From Ceraceosorus guamensis (taxonomy: Eukaryota > Basidiomycota > Exobasidiomycetes > Ceraceosorales > Ceraceosoraceae), in the NCBI RefSeq assembly GCF_003144195.1, contig NW_020289996.1:497419-561418 (forward strand): a stretch of DNA of 64,000 nucleotides, given 5' to 3'. The notes beneath the pieces are model-generated. The model saw nothing but the letters and a program-made list of their open reading frames with translations. It was not told where the DNA came from and searched no databases. This document shows, one piece after another, positions 14,343-25,838 of the stretch. Position 1 is the first letter of the stretch; the number at the start of each line of letters is the position of its first letter. The translations under genes and the position numbers were made by a program.

Positions 14343-15618
14343 ATGGCTTCTTCATCTGCATCAGCTCCGGCTGGAACAACGGGGGCGGCGCTGCATAGAC
14401 CAAAGAGGAAGATTGCAGTGCTGGGTAGTAGGAGCGTGGGTGAGTGTGTCTGGAAGGATTGTCATTGTAGGATCGGAGCGAAACGCGTGGGCGTCCGCGA
14501 AAGGGGAGAAAGCGGGATGGTTCTTGCGGATCGAGCGAGGGCAAGGGCGAGCGAACGGAAGAGGAAAGCCTTTGAAAAAGGGGGTGGGGGGGGGGGGGGN
14601 NNNNNNNNNNNNNNNNNNNNNNNNGGGGGGGGGGGGGGGGGGGGGAAGGGGGGTTGTCGTCATGCGCAATGTCATTCTGTGTGCGCTCCACATTCAACCG
14701 TGCGATGGAAGCCGAGGCTTCCATGATGCATGTCTTTGTCGATCAAGGTCCCGCAGCCTGCTGTGCAGGAAGTGTAGGCGCAGAGTAGGCCCCTGTCAGC
14801 AGGTCAGGAGGTCAAGCATGTGGGTATGCTTGAATACTCACAGTATTGCTAACCGCTCACCTCTATCCGCAGGCAAATCCTCGCTGGTGGTGCGTTACGT
14901 CGAAGATGCATTTGTAGACTCTTACTATCCCACCATCGAAAACGTGTTCAACAAGCGGGTCAAGCATCGCAATCAAGAGTACGACTTGGACATCATTGAC
15001 ACAGCAGGTCAAGACGAGTATAGCATATTAAATTCCAAGCACGCTATCGGTATACATGGCTACGTCTTGGTCTTCTCCATCGCCAATAGGAACAGCTTCG
15101 ATATGGTGCAGACTGTGTACGACAAGATTCTCAATTATACAGGGACGGAACACGTGCCTTGCGTCATTGTCGGGCAGAAGTGCGATTTGCACGTTCAAAG
15201 GTGAGCTCACGCGGCCGGAATTGGTCGAAGTGTGGGAAACAGGACAAATTGCCCGAGCTTCGAGTAAAGTGAGCTCATTCGTCTCCTTGCGACTCGGTCA
15301 TCCTGCAGGCAAGTGACGGAGCAGGAGACAGCGGAATTAGCAAGTCAGCTGCATTGCGCGTGGATAGAAACGAGTGCGAGGCACAACATCAACATCTGTG
15401 AGTACGCCTTTTCGGCAGCACTTGTCCGGGCAATGGTCACCAGGTGTTCAAGAAGCGCGACGAAGAATGGCAATGGCGGCAATCCTCACTCAAAGAGTTC
15501 CGGTTTGCTTTGCGTGCCCCTTACAGCCAAAGTGTTCGAACTGATGCTCGGCGAGACGGATGGAAATACGGAAGCGGGCAAGACGGAGCCGGAACCTAGC
15601 AAGTGCTGCGTCATGTAA
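14343..15618 (+). CDS. RHB1: Rheb-type small GTPase
   Basis: Ras-superfamily GTPase that activates TORC1 and is controlled by the TSC complex; membrane-attached by farnesylation. Four exons, 14343..14439, 14873..15200, 15309..15397 and 15527..15618, give 201 residues. G1 loop is GSRSVGKSS (28-36), with the Rheb-specific Arg where Ras has Gly; the effector loop contains YYPTIENVF; G3 is DTAGQDEY (75-82); G4 is QKCD instead of NKxD, common in Rheb; G5 is ETSAR. It ends in CCVM, a CaaX box. The intron inside the G1 loop is 433 nt as assembled and contains a block of 25 N flanked by poly-G, so its true length is unknown. The last intron was placed so that NINI joins SKVFELM, matching the family. 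Confidence 0.93.
14600..14624. other. Assembly gap (25 N) inside poly-G
   Basis: Twenty-five N bases with G runs on both sides (about 14586..14599 and 14625..14645), all within intron 1 of the RHEB gene. The gap length is probably a placeholder and the flanking homopolymer is likely what stopped assembly. Confidence 0.95.
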
Positions 15619-16218
15619 AGAGGTGCCTTTTTGTGTCTTCGGGTTCAAGTGCGCAAATTGTCCTACAATGAGGGTTGCGCACGCCTCGCCTTTTCCGAGC
15701 TGCGAGTCAGGCCAAAACAAGTTCACACAATTCTAGATTTTGGAGGCCGCGTCACCCGTTCGCTCAGGATCCCTGCCCTCTCCTACACGCCATGCATTCT
15801 TGTGATCGCAAGATTGCGACCCACTTTCGACGGGTTCCAATCTCCCTCTGCCCTTTTCTTGCTCTCAAGAATCTTCTACGAATACGCCTCGACCCTACCC
15901 ACCTACTCTTGGAGTCTCTGCATTTTTGCTCTGGCACTACATACGCCGCGCACCGCCAATCTCCGTCTCTCAAGCTCATCTGTCCCGCCATCTCGTTAAT
16001 GTCAACTCGGATCCACATCTCAGTCCCCTTTTGTCTTGTGCGCAGAAATGTGCAGTGCGCGCACAAGCGTTTTGAACATGCGTGACTACTTGATGCGGAT
16101 TGGATAAATGTAAGAGGACCCACGAAGGGGGTGGGATGTTGTGCACATGACTCGTGAATGGGTGCTGCGGTGCGGGCGGGAAGAGCGGAGCGGAATGCGT
16201 GCATGATGGCCGACCAGG
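15619..16218. other. 3' intergenic region between convergent genes
   Basis: 600 bases between the stops of RHEB and the LysM gene. Open frames on both strands show no family resemblance. Nothing else was recognised. Confidence 0.55.
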
Positions 16219-18597
16219 TCAAGTGCTCGTCCAGTCGATATCCTTCACCCCTCGCCTCCTAGCAGCACCTCTCGAAGAAGCAGAAAGAGCCCGTGTAGAA
16301 GCCGAGCTCATCGGATCTTGGCGTGTGCCGCTTGGTGTCGGGAGCATCTCTGCAGATCCAGATGCGGCAGGATCGACAGTGCCAGGTGGACCTCTTCCCC
16401 AACTGTGCAGCCTTTCGAGTTCGTGCGGGTCCGCACAATCTGCGCCAGATCCGCCTGCAGTGCTACCTCCGTTCGAGGCTGGCAGATCAGGTACGGGGGC
16501 GGATCTGCCCAAGGTCTGGCGTGCCAACTCTGCGGAAGGTCTTTCGGGTGGAGAAGCGGCCAAATGAGGCTGCGTATGAGGATGCCTACCTCTAACGCTT
16601 CCTGTTGCTCCTGCTTGAGAAGTGGACGTTGCGTTTGTATGAGCCCCTTCGAACGATGCTGCCACTTCTTGATACCCCCTCTCCAATGCTTCTTCCAGCT
16701 TGATACGCCCTCGCAGCGTGTCGCTGAAGAGCTGGCCCCAGCCCGCACTCGATGTGCTTGACCCACCCTGCGTAGCGCGAGCAGGCTCACCACCCTGAAC
16801 CCCTCGCAGCGGCGGTCTTCCCTTCCTTGCAGCAGAAGAGCTTCCCTGATTCGTTCCGCCTGCAGGTCCAGAGCCGGGCATTGGCACGCTGTCACTGATA
16901 GGCCTAGCCCAGTTGCTTGCAGGACCAGGATTAGGAGGCAATCCAGCGGCCAGATCGTCCAGCACCGAATTGCCGGGGATCAGAGGAGCATACACCCTTT
17001 TGTTCTTGCCACCTTTGCCCCCGTACGCATGCGCTACTTTTCCCGAGGTGTGCGCCTTCAAGGATGGCTCTGGCGCGTCGTTCCATCCGTTGTATCCGGC
17101 ATTGCTCGTTCGCAAGGCAATGGAAGAAGTGTTTTCAAAGGATGGAGCGGAGAGTCCCGACGTCTGGCTCGGAGGTTTGGAGGCACGCCCTTCTATTTCG
17201 TTTGCCCCGGCGCGCGAAGCTCCAAACGTCCACTTGTTGGGTTTCCACTCGTTCGCGCCGCTCATTCGCAGTGATGAGGTCACACTGCTGCCGCTCTCGG
17301 CATGAAGCGCTCCGGGAGATTGACTATTGAGGTTCGCACTTGAATTCTCATCGGCTGCTTCAGCTTGAGATCCCGCAGTGCTGTTGAAGCTGTCTTCTCG
17401 ACCATTGTCACCGAGCATCCTAGCCTTCTCTGCTAACCTCAACAGGTCGTCCACGCCGCTTTCGCCTGGGGCAATGTCCTCAGGCTCCTCGAACGTGGAG
17501 CCTGCGCTGGCTTCGTCCGAGCCTTCCAGCGGGCCTCGTGCTGTGCCTTTGCTGCCAGAAGGAGCTGGAGGGGGAAAATGACTAAGAGCTTGGACGGGTA
17601 CACGCTTGACCCTTGGTGGTGCGCCTGGGACGATGCTACTGCTCGTGGCCGAGCTCGTAGCACTTATGGTACTGTCCGTGCGTTGCCTGAGCATAGATTC
17701 GCTAGCTCGAGGCATCAAACGCCTCTGCGTGGGTCTGTTGGGATGGTCGACATCTGGCTCTTCGGTAGCTGGCAGTGGTATGCGGAATGCTGCGGGGCTA
17801 GCCTGCGAGGAGTTGCTACCGCCCGCCTCTGACGATTCGACCTCTTCGGGCGCTGAAACGAGCCCAAAATTGGTCATCGGGCCGATGCTCCCGTTCGAGG
17901 TTGCGGCATCTTTGCTTTCCAAACCTTCCACACCTCGAGTGCATTTATCCAGGGGAATGTAAACAAGCCGCCTCGCCTGCACACTATCGCCTGGCCATAG
18001 TCCATTGGCCTGTCTGAGCGTTCGCGCATCCGTGCCGTACCTGAGCGCCAGACCTTCCAGGGTGTCGGCAGGTTGCACAAGGTGCTGTATCACGAGTCTC
18101 GAAGTTGCTGAGCTAGCTGCTGATCTGCTCTTTGGCGCTAGCAAAGTGGAGATGGGAGTCGAGGAGGATGCGACTGTTGCCGTTGCACTGCTAGCACTCG
18201 CATGTCGGTTTGCTTTACCCGAGACGCCAATGCCGTGCAAGCTGTCCAGCGTGGCTTCCGGCTGAATGCCAAACCAGCCTTCTATCCTTTGCAGAGCGGT
18301 TCCTTGGAAGGGCAGCGTATGACCTTTATTTTGGCTCTCGTCATCCTCTAGCCTGCTCGAGCTGCTTCTCTGCCCTTCCTGCGCATCTTGTGCAGGTCTC
18401 CGTCTCCTCGAGATATTTGGACTGGGAGATCGAGAAGCCCTGGCGTGAGGTGATGGAAAGAGAGGGTGCAGCGTTGAGGTAGCTGAAGGACCTGCGTCGC
18501 TACTGTCTGCTTGATCCGACACAGATTGGGCATGTAAAGTGTCCGTCTCGTGATTCGTTGTCTGAGGACTAGCAGCACTGGCTACTCGTCGCTGCAT
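16219..18597 (-). CDS. Intracellular LysM-domain protein, mostly disordered
   Basis: A single open frame of 792 residues starting at ATG. One LysM-like domain lies at about residues 169-216: HLVQPADTLEGLALRYGT followed by ARTLRQANGL and RRLVYIPL, the usual beta-alpha-alpha-beta pattern. There is no N-terminal signal peptide or membrane segment, so it resembles the cytosolic LysM proteins (LYSMD1/2 type) whose role is poorly known, not secreted chitin-binding effectors. The rest is low complexity, rich in Ser, Ala, Gly and Pro, with a short basic patch (RRRR, near 65) and acidic patches. A conserved-looking segment ALQRIEGWFGI lies about 60 residues before the LysM domain. Function is unknown; the domain call is good, the biological role is not inferable. 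Confidence 0.8.
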   Translation of the reverse strand: MQRRVASAASPQTTNHETDTLHAQSVSDQADSSDAGPSATSTLHPLFPSPHARASRSPSPNISRRRRPAQDAQEGQRSSSSRLEDDESQNKGHTLPFQGTALQRIEGWFGIQPEATLDSLHGIGVSGKANRHASASSATATVASSSTPISTLLAPKSRSAASSATSRLVIQHLVQPADTLEGLALRYGTDARTLRQANGLWPGDSVQARRLVYIPLDKCTRGVEGLESKDAATSNGSIGPMTNFGLVSAPEEVESSEAGGSNSSQASPAAFRIPLPATEEPDVDHPNRPTQRRLMPRASESMLRQRTDSTISATSSATSSSIVPGAPPRVKRVPVQALSHFPPPAPSGSKGTARGPLEGSDEASAGSTFEEPEDIAPGESGVDDLLRLAEKARMLGDNGREDSFNSTAGSQAEAADENSSANLNSQSPGALHAESGSSVTSSLRMSGANEWKPNKWTFGASRAGANEIEGRASKPPSQTSGLSAPSFENTSSIALRTSNAGYNGWNDAPEPSLKAHTSGKVAHAYGGKGGKNKRVYAPLIPGNSVLDDLAAGLPPNPGPASNWARPISDSVPMPGSGPAGGTNQGSSSAARKGRPPLRGVQGGEPARATQGGSSTSSAGWGQLFSDTLRGRIKLEEALERGYQEVAASFEGAHTNATSTSQAGATGSVRGRHPHTQPHLAASPPERPSAELARQTLGRSAPVPDLPASNGGSTAGGSGADCADPHELERLHSWGRGPPGTVDPAASGSAEMLPTPSGTRQDPMSSASTRALSASSRGAARRRGVKDIDWTST

Positions 18598-20829
18598 GCT
18601 GGACTGCTCAAGTGAGAGTGCCCTTCCGAGCGATGCTACTGGTCTGCAGATCGCCGCACCAGAGCATATAGCGACACTTTGAGGCTGTTTGCGTGTGGTT
18701 ATGGCCAGAAGTAGCTTCGCCGCACGAGCATGAGCGCATCAGATGGATAGATGAAATGTCGGTCTCTGTATCGCGGATTGAACCCGGGGCGCTTCAGCTA
18801 GTGGGCTGATCGAGGCCTCTCTTCAAAGTGAGAGTGTCGCAACAAATCGAGCGTTTTAGAGAGCTACGGGCGCAGAATGGCTCTCGTGAGCGTCAGATCG
18901 GGAGCAGTGCACGCTACAAGAGACGCAAGTCGTAGCCTGATCGAGGTGGTGCAGAAGGATCATCAGGAATCCGGCGGCCACTTACACGTCGAGGGCGCTG
19001 CGCTTGCTGTTGCTCCGCTCCCTCACTCGCGCTATACTCACACTCTGACTACCACCACCAGCACCCATATATCTACCGCTGCTAGCTGCTGCTGCTGGTG
19101 CTGCTGCTGCATGTTGCCGTCTGAAGCGGGGGACGCTGCTCCTGCAGCCTGGTGCCGCCGCCGCTGGCTTGCTATAGTCGCACTCATCACGGCGGGCGCA
19201 GGCACGGACGTGCTGCGCCGTGCGCGCGCGTGCCGGCGTTGCGGCGTCGATCGTGAGTCAGAGTGTGTGTGTGCATGCAGCAGCCAAATTAAGTCACGAG
19301 TGGCACGCACGGTGCGTTATTGCGACGATTTCGTCGTGACATTCACCAGCATTCACGATTCTTTATTCACATTTTGATTCAAGATTCTCATTCACGATTC
19401 ACGATTGGTAGTGATGGCTACGCTGCGCTCCTCCTTCTTGCCGGCATACGCACCCACACCCACGAGTTCTGATGCGTAATTCTATTGCATGCGAGCTTCA
19501 ACTGATTTTCCGACCAGGTCACACTCCACTTTGACTCGTGACTGTAGCTCGACCATCTCGTCGCGCCTCCAGCTCGGTCCTTAGCAACGTCAGGACCATG
19601 ATGGGCAGCATCAGGTATAGCAGATGTGACAACGTGCACGGATGAAGGAAGACGGGTGATGTCACACCTGTCATGCTGCTATGCGCAGGGTGAATGAGGT
19701 GAGTCGTTCGTGCATCATTCGTATCAGAGCTTGTATCCCGCGCTAGACAACATCCAAGAAGCAAAGTCACACACATCAGTCATGGACTCATGATCGAGAA
19801 AATGCCGCATTTTGATTGTAATGAGTCGAGTTTGAAGATGCGCTGGCTGACCAGGTTGAATCGTGATCGATGGACAGTTCAGCTTCTATATGTCGTCGGA
19901 ACAGAGCGGGTCTCTGGTATTCCCATTAAAGTCACATGAACCAGATGATAGCACACATTCGATTCCCGGATGACCCCAGTCGGCATCAATGGTGCCCCCG
20001 GCCGCATCGAGTCTCTGCGAAAAAGCGTGAGATGTACACCTGACCGTGAAATGACGACTCACGACTGCGAAAGCAGAACCAGCAAGATAGCGTCACCAAG
20101 GCCACGGCTAAGTTGCGAGTGCACCTGCACACCACGTACTCACGACTATGTCGTGGTGCACGGGGTTTTGCATGTGCGTGGGCGCGCGATGCTGCTGCTG
20201 CTACCATGTCGTTCATGTTTCAGCCTCTTGACTCATGTGCGAGTAGATATCTATGAACGCCTTTTGATCGTGACGGCGCGATTGAGCAGGCGTCACATTG
20301 CCATGCAGAGGTCGTTCCATGTTGATCTGTTCTCCATGCATGCAGGTGGACCGACGAAGTGAGCATATTTCTCACATTGTTGCTCGCACGAGGTGAGAAT
20401 AATGCGCAAAGAGGTCGTGCGACCTATAGCTAGGACGACTTGCGGCGACTCAACACCCCGGGCGCAGCAGGACGCCCTTGTCAGAATCACCAATGACGAA
20501 AAGCAGTGGGATGTTGATGATCAAGTCGAAGTCGCAGCACTGCGCGGGGGATCGTCAGCATCAGTCAATCAAGTCAGCAGTCAAGGTCAATCAATCAATC
20601 AATTTGTAAATCAGTCAATCAATCAAGCCTCTTTGCCGAGTATTATATATAGGTATAGCGCTTTCTCACAATCCGCAGCTCCACTGGATTCCCTCAGATT
20701 GCGTAACCACATTGCTCTCATTCTTCTGTGACCCTTTATCGCGCACCCCTTCCGCACACCGCAAACTCGTATACTCTCGACCTGACAGCTCCCATCTCCC
20801 TGCCTCTGTAAGTGCCCATCTATCCAGAC
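18598..20829. other. Intergenic region, divergent promoters, motif-rich
   Basis: About 2.2 kb between divergent genes. It holds GCTGCT-type low complexity around 19080..19110, several ATTCACGATT-type motifs near 19345..19405, and AATC-type repeats at 20590..20630. A T-loop-like stretch at 18776..18788 was examined and rejected as a tRNA. No coding exon is supported. Confidence 0.55.
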
Positions 20830-22036
20830 ATGCCGACTGTATCAACCAAACGACAATTCTGCTCGCCTCCCAAAATGACGACTACTCCGAAAAGATCAGC
20901 GTCTGCAGACACATCTCTCCGACTGCGATGCTCGTCCATCGATCACTTCGACGGCTTCATCGCAGCAGACGTCGCTGCAAAAGACGAAGCAGATCCCGTC
21001 ATTGTCGACTGTGAAATGGCAAAGCAAGCATCACCGATGTGCGGCGAGAGCGACGATGAGATGGTTCTGAGCGGCAAAGTGACAGAGGACGAGGCTGAGG
21101 CTGAGGCTGAGGCTGAGTACTGCACCGAGGAGCAGCAAGAACCGGAGGCAGCCGTGTTGGACGATGAGAACGCCGGAGCACCTGAATCAGAGGGCGATGA
21201 GGATGGAAAGGCGCAAGAAGCTCAAGATCGGGATGACAACGTCCTTGCCTCTCCGCGTCGATCACAGCGAGCTCGTCAAACAGCGCATCATTTTGCAAAC
21301 TCTTCGTGGGTCCCTTGGCAAGACTTGCGCAACAGTCGGGTGACTCTTGAGCCCGAACGGGCTGCTGAGCCGGTCGCTCGCGCACCAAGAGTTGCTTCAC
21401 CTCGCAAAAGACCTCGCGGTCTGAAGAGAAAGCGTGGAGCACGAGGAGGAGGAGGATCGGACGCTGCCGATGCGAGCGAAACAGCAGCGGATGCGGCCAC
21501 TGAGAGCCATGCGGGAGCAGCAGGCGAGGGAGATCAGCAGGGATATGGCGTGGAAGCGATCCTCGGCCATTCCTACCGGTTCGACGAACTGTGGTTCGCC
21601 GTAGAGTGGGAAGATTGCGACTTTGGCGAGGGTGAGTTGACCGACGGTCGACCACCGACTTTGCAATGCAGAGTCTCGCTGATCGTTTCTGCATTCGAAT
21701 GTGATGCAGCTCTCTGGCAGCCCGCCGCCAATCTGGTCACGCACTGCGGTAACCTTGTCGACGAATACAAGGCGATGCTAGCCTTTAAAAGGTGGTACAG
21801 GCGCTGGGCGAGTCGGCAAGCTGGGGAGGCAAGACGATGGGCTCGGCGATTCTGGAATGCGCAGCAGGGCACCAACGGCCCCTTGTCGCGTGTAAGTACT
21901 CATGGTCTTGTTCGACACACCTCATGGTGGCCAACGTTGACGTTTGTAGTCATCGTGACAGGAGCCGCCTCTCGAGTCCGCTGATTGGGAGATTCCCGAC
22001 TTGATCGCATTCACCAGCGATCTGGCGGACCTCTGA
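20830..22036 (+). CDS. Chromodomain-like nuclear protein
   Basis: Three exons, 20830..21631, 21710..21891 and 21962..22036, give 352 residues. The start is the first ATG (MPTVSTKR); a shorter product could begin at MTTTPKR, 15 codons on. The N-terminal half is acidic with an Ala-Glu repeat from GAGGCT units (about 21091..21116), then a basic stretch (KRPRGLKRKRG). A chromodomain-like fold sits at about 240-285: YGVEAILGHS, LWFAVEWEDCDFGE, then ALWQPAANLV and DEYK. Splicing out 21632..21709, which is 78 nt and in frame, brings the two halves together; leaving it in would add 26 residues in the middle of the domain. The last intron leads to an acidic tail ending DLADL. It probably binds methylated histone or chromatin, but the aromatic cage is incomplete by eye. 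Convergent with the PX gene, 105 bases apart. Confidence 0.72.
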
Positions 22037-22141
22037 TCCCTGCGAGGTGAGCATGCCACGGCAGAATTCGAATCGTGTGACACCATGCATTCGGGGCGCT
22101 CACGGCCAACACCGCTGGACATTCATGTCTGATAGCAACGA

Positions 22142-23759
22142 TCACCACGCGCCTCCTCCGCGCGCTTGCCAATTCGGAGTAGAATCCTGCAAGAATGAGA
22201 TGAGAACCTTGGATCCGGTCTTGGATGATGGGAGACGCGACGAGATCGCGATCAGTCTCTACTGGCGCGGACAGCCGCAAAGTTGACGGTCACACTCACT
22301 TGCAAAAGCGGATGCCCGGCCACGGTCACTAGAAATCTTTCGAGCCCTTCCCTCCTGGCTTCGATGACTTCGTCACTGAACCTATTTGTGAAGACCTTTC
22401 CAGGCAGCGTCGGAATGTTGACCCGGGTCGACTCCCTTTCTAGTACATCCCTGAAGTACTCGAAGTCAGAATACCGTCGTCGAACGCTCGAGTAGCGCAG
22501 TCTGAATGCCGGAATGTTCGTCTGTTGCATCGACGTTGATTGAGTTGTGGTCAGATCGAAAAGGCTCTCGGCGTCGATCGGATGAGTCAAACTTATCATG
22601 CTGGCTCCACTACTCACTCTCGTGACTATCTCATAGTCAGTGTACTGCTTGCGGCCAAAGGCTGTGTACAGAGCTGAAGATCAGCAAAACGAGCGAGATG
22701 GATGCGTGGCGGATGTCTAATCCGAATGCTCAGGCAGCAAAGACGGCACCAGCGCCTACACTTACAACAAGTCCTCGGATCCTTCACCTCTACCTCCAAG
22801 AAGTTTTCCGGCACCCCATACATCTCCTCCGGGTTGTCCCTTCGACCCGCCAAGCTATCCACTCGGGCAAAGGGAGAGTAGGCCGGTGTAGGAGGAATGG
22901 CTGCGGGAGAGATCGGAAGAGATGTTTGTGGATGAAAAGCTTGTTGCTGAGACGGTGCTGCTGATGATAGAGGCGATCGAGTATCGTTGGGCGTCAGTGT
23001 GGAAGAGGGAGTGTTGAAGCCTCGAGAAGAAGGGGCGAAGGCAGAGGATGAATTTGGAGGTGCCCGGCCGGACTGGTTGCCTCCCGCTGCACCACTGCCT
23101 ACCAACGCGCTCGCCGAGTGACCCTGACCTTGCGATTGCTGATAAGGTGATTGTTGATATGGAGATGCTCCGCCGTACGTACTCGACTCGTATCCGCCTG
23201 ATGGGCGGCCTCGATAGTCGTATGACCCGTCGCGAGAACCACTACTGGGAGCGGCCGAGGCGGGCGGTGGCCTTCCACCGTAACCTTGCTGCGACGCAAA
23301 AGAAGAGTCTCCACTTCCACTGCTGCTTCCAGCAAGTCTCTGTTGCGTGTTGCCATCGAGCGTACCTGCGCCAGCTATGCCGCTTCCCCAGCTCTCGTTA
23401 CGATTGATGGGAGGAGGTGCGCTCCTCGCGAATGGGTTTGCTCGTGGAGGCGGAGCAGCAGCATATTGAGGAGCGCTCCAACCTCCCCCATCATCCACTG
23501 CTGGTACTTCGGAGGGTAGCTCCGCAGTGAAGCCGTCATTGCCATGACTGCTAGACCCGCCGATGCCAAATGTCCCGCCTGTGCCTAGGCCAGTAGACGG
23601 GAAACCTGCAGAGGTACCGCCCCCTCCACCAAGGCCGGTCGAGGGGAATCCGCTGGATGAGCTGCCGAAGCCGTTGCTGCTCAAGCTGCTCGGTGGAGCT
23701 CCCCATGGATGCTCGTCATCCAGAGCTGGCCCTGCATGAGAGTCGCTGTTCCAGGCCAT
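22142..23759 (-). CDS. Snx3/Grd19-like sorting nexin with long disordered N-terminus
   Basis: PX-domain protein expected to bind PI3P on endosomes and support retromer retrieval. Exons on the minus strand: 23759..22766, 22673..22618, 22521..22300 and 22219..22142 (449 residues). The PX domain fills the last 130 residues: [69 protein letters not shown] and [19 protein letters not shown] and the Pro-rich loop carry the usual phosphoinositide-binding Arg and Lys. Snx3 proteins are normally about 160 residues, but here about 318 residues of Gly/Ser/Gln/Pro-rich sequence precede the PX domain in the same open exon. Intron 2 sits between VTR and TNIP and intron 3 between LLQ and TGS. The latter uses an AAG acceptor. 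A shorter isoform from an internal start is possible. Confidence 0.85.
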
Positions 23760-24286
23760 GAGGTGCGGTGGGTGACTGAAAGCTGAATGGGAAGGTCGGC
23801 AAGCTGCCCGTTGTCAGCGATCGGGTCGATGTGCAGTGCGAGTCGTCAAGCAGGGGTGTATGGACGTCAGGTATTTGAGTCGTGTGGGGAGAGTCAGGAT
23901 CAACAATCTTGAATCGAGACTGCACACCTCGAGCAGCTACTCGTGACTGGTGCAGGCGGCCATTATCGGCCGTCGCTGGAGCCATGACGCCAGAAGATGC
24001 AGGCACGCCACAGTCGCAAGTCGCCAGGCGAGTCGACCGTGCTGCACCCGCACTGGCTGAGTGCTGGTGTTCTCGCGCCACGTGCTGCTGGCTATCGACT
24101 CGGCTGCACGGCCCCCTGGCTCGACGTGCATCGCTCAATCGTGAATCGCGCTCAATCCCCGGAACAGGTGAGTCGGTACGCTCCTTACCAACACTGTTCA
24201 AACCTCGCACCACCACCACAGCAGCGCTGACGTCTACGATCAGCATGGGCAGACTTTGCCCGAGACTCAACTATACCTCGAACACG
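23760..24286. other. Intergenic region, divergent promoters
   Basis: 527 bases between the divergent starts of the Snx3-like and VPS3844-like genes. A frame continuous with the VPS3844 gene runs upstream of its start, but the hydrophobic signal peptide begins only at 24287, so I leave this as promoter and 5' UTR. Confidence 0.5.
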
Positions 24287-25712
24287 ATGCGCAGCACTGT
24301 CTTCGGCGCAGCAGCCGTGCTGCTTGCGACGATCACATCAGCTCAATCCGCCCCACGCACGGCCTCGCTGCACCTCTTCCCCTCCTCCATCTCCGACGAC
24401 TACTCGATTCCCGAAGTCTCTGCTTCTCAGGTGCACAAGCTGCTCAGCTATCACCTGTCCATTCCGGGCGAGAAGTTGGACGGCGCTCATTGGGCTCATC
24501 CAGAGGCTTGGCGATGGATCGATGAGAAATCCAGGCCGAGCGCAAAGGATCTCTTTGGTGCTTCTGAGCAGGACCTTCGAAAGGCCATCATTGTATTGAG
24601 GGCAGACGATGCTGGTGAGCAGAAAGCTGCGGTCAAAGTATTCCCCGAGTCTAGCAGCCAACGATGCTCACTTCGATGCCCGCTCGTCATCCACTGCAGA
24701 TCTGATCCCTAGGCATCTGGCGCAGACCCACAAAATATCTCAGCCACACAACGAAGAGAATTGGGATGCCCTCTTCGATGTGTATGCGGAAAGACTGGGC
24801 GGTCTGACGGGAAGCTTGATCCATGCGGCTAGTCGCGCAGCAGAAAGGCTATCCGATTGGGCTACGGGCTCAAGCGAGGAGGACCGAGCCGAGCGCACGG
24901 TGAGTGCTCGCAAAATTCGCCTACGTGGGCGGGAGTCCTCCGCTTACGTCTTTAGCCCACGTTTGTAGTTTCAAGATGTTTTGAGGGAGAGCGCTACATC
25001 TTTGGATAACGGCGACGCCTCTTTCGAACTCCTCCGTTTTGACAGGGCACTTGAAGGCATTTCTCAGCAGTCTGGTGACGCTAGCGACGATCTCGATGCA
25101 GCGCGCTCCCAGATCAAAGAGCAGATTGAGACTTTGTTCTCTTCTGCTCGAACCGCAGACAACAGACGCAGTATCGCGCTTCTTTTGATTCCCACCAGCG
25201 AACAAGAAGAGGGTCTTGCCAAGCGACAGGTGCAGGACCCTTTGGCGCCCTTTGGTATCACGAAGCGAGCGGACCGCTGGACGGATGGTCAGGGTTCTTG
25301 GTCAGAAGCTTCCTCATCAGGAAGCGAGACCTTGTGGAGCCTTAGCGACAGCCTCAAGAACTCCAGCAAGCCGCCCAAAGAGTCCGACTACGTGGGAAAG
25401 TGCTTCTCATCTGAGTCTGATCTGAACAAAGCGACAGCAGATTGTTCTGGAAGAGGCAAAGCGGTTCTGTCGACCAAAGGCGCAAGACGTTGTTATGTTT
25501 GCCAATGCTCCAAGACGAAGGAGAAGGGAAGTTCGACTTCTTGGGCGGGCGAAGCTTGCCAAAAGGTGGACCTCAGCACCAGCTTCACGCTGCTCGCTAC
25601 TACCACCGTCGGTCTTCTCGCCACCATCTTTATGAGCATCAGCTTTTTGGTCAAGGAGGGGAACAGAGAGCTTCCTAGCGTCCTTACTGGTCTCAGTGGT
25701 GCGAAGCATTAG
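24287..25712 (+). CDS. VPS3844/DUF3844-type ER membrane protein
   Basis: Three exons, 24287..24614, 24658..24899 and 24969..25712, give 437 residues. The start was chosen because MRSTVFGAAAVLLATITSAQS is a clean signal peptide; an in-frame ATG 14 codons earlier is less likely. The lumenal part is followed near the C-terminus by a Cys-rich segment (CFSSESDL, DCSGRGKA, CYVCQCSKT, WAGEACQKVD) and one membrane helix (about 395-417), then a short tail. This Cys-rich plus helix arrangement is the C-terminal DUF3844 domain of fungal Vps3844-like proteins, whose function is not established beyond a link to vacuolar sorting. The first intron is only 43 nt (or 40 if the upstream TAG is used), near the lower limit for fungi. 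The intron 1 acceptor is therefore the least certain point. Confidence 0.8.
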
Positions 25713-25838
25713 GCCAGACTGTCCATTTCTCACTCTTCGCCATCCGAGGAAGGAGTCAATCGATGATTGCATACGTATTCTTGGCCGTGATACTACAGGG
25801 TATTTGACATCTGGGTGCGATTCGTACAAGCGTGATCG

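Noticed and set aside
18760-18840. tRNA-like element on the minus strand (GGGTTCAATCC T-loop)
   Set aside because: Only three of five T-stem pairs form, the acceptor stem does not close and no good A box is present.
20812-20829. Start of the chromodomain gene at 20812
   Set aside because: That codon is GTG; the first ATG is at 20830.
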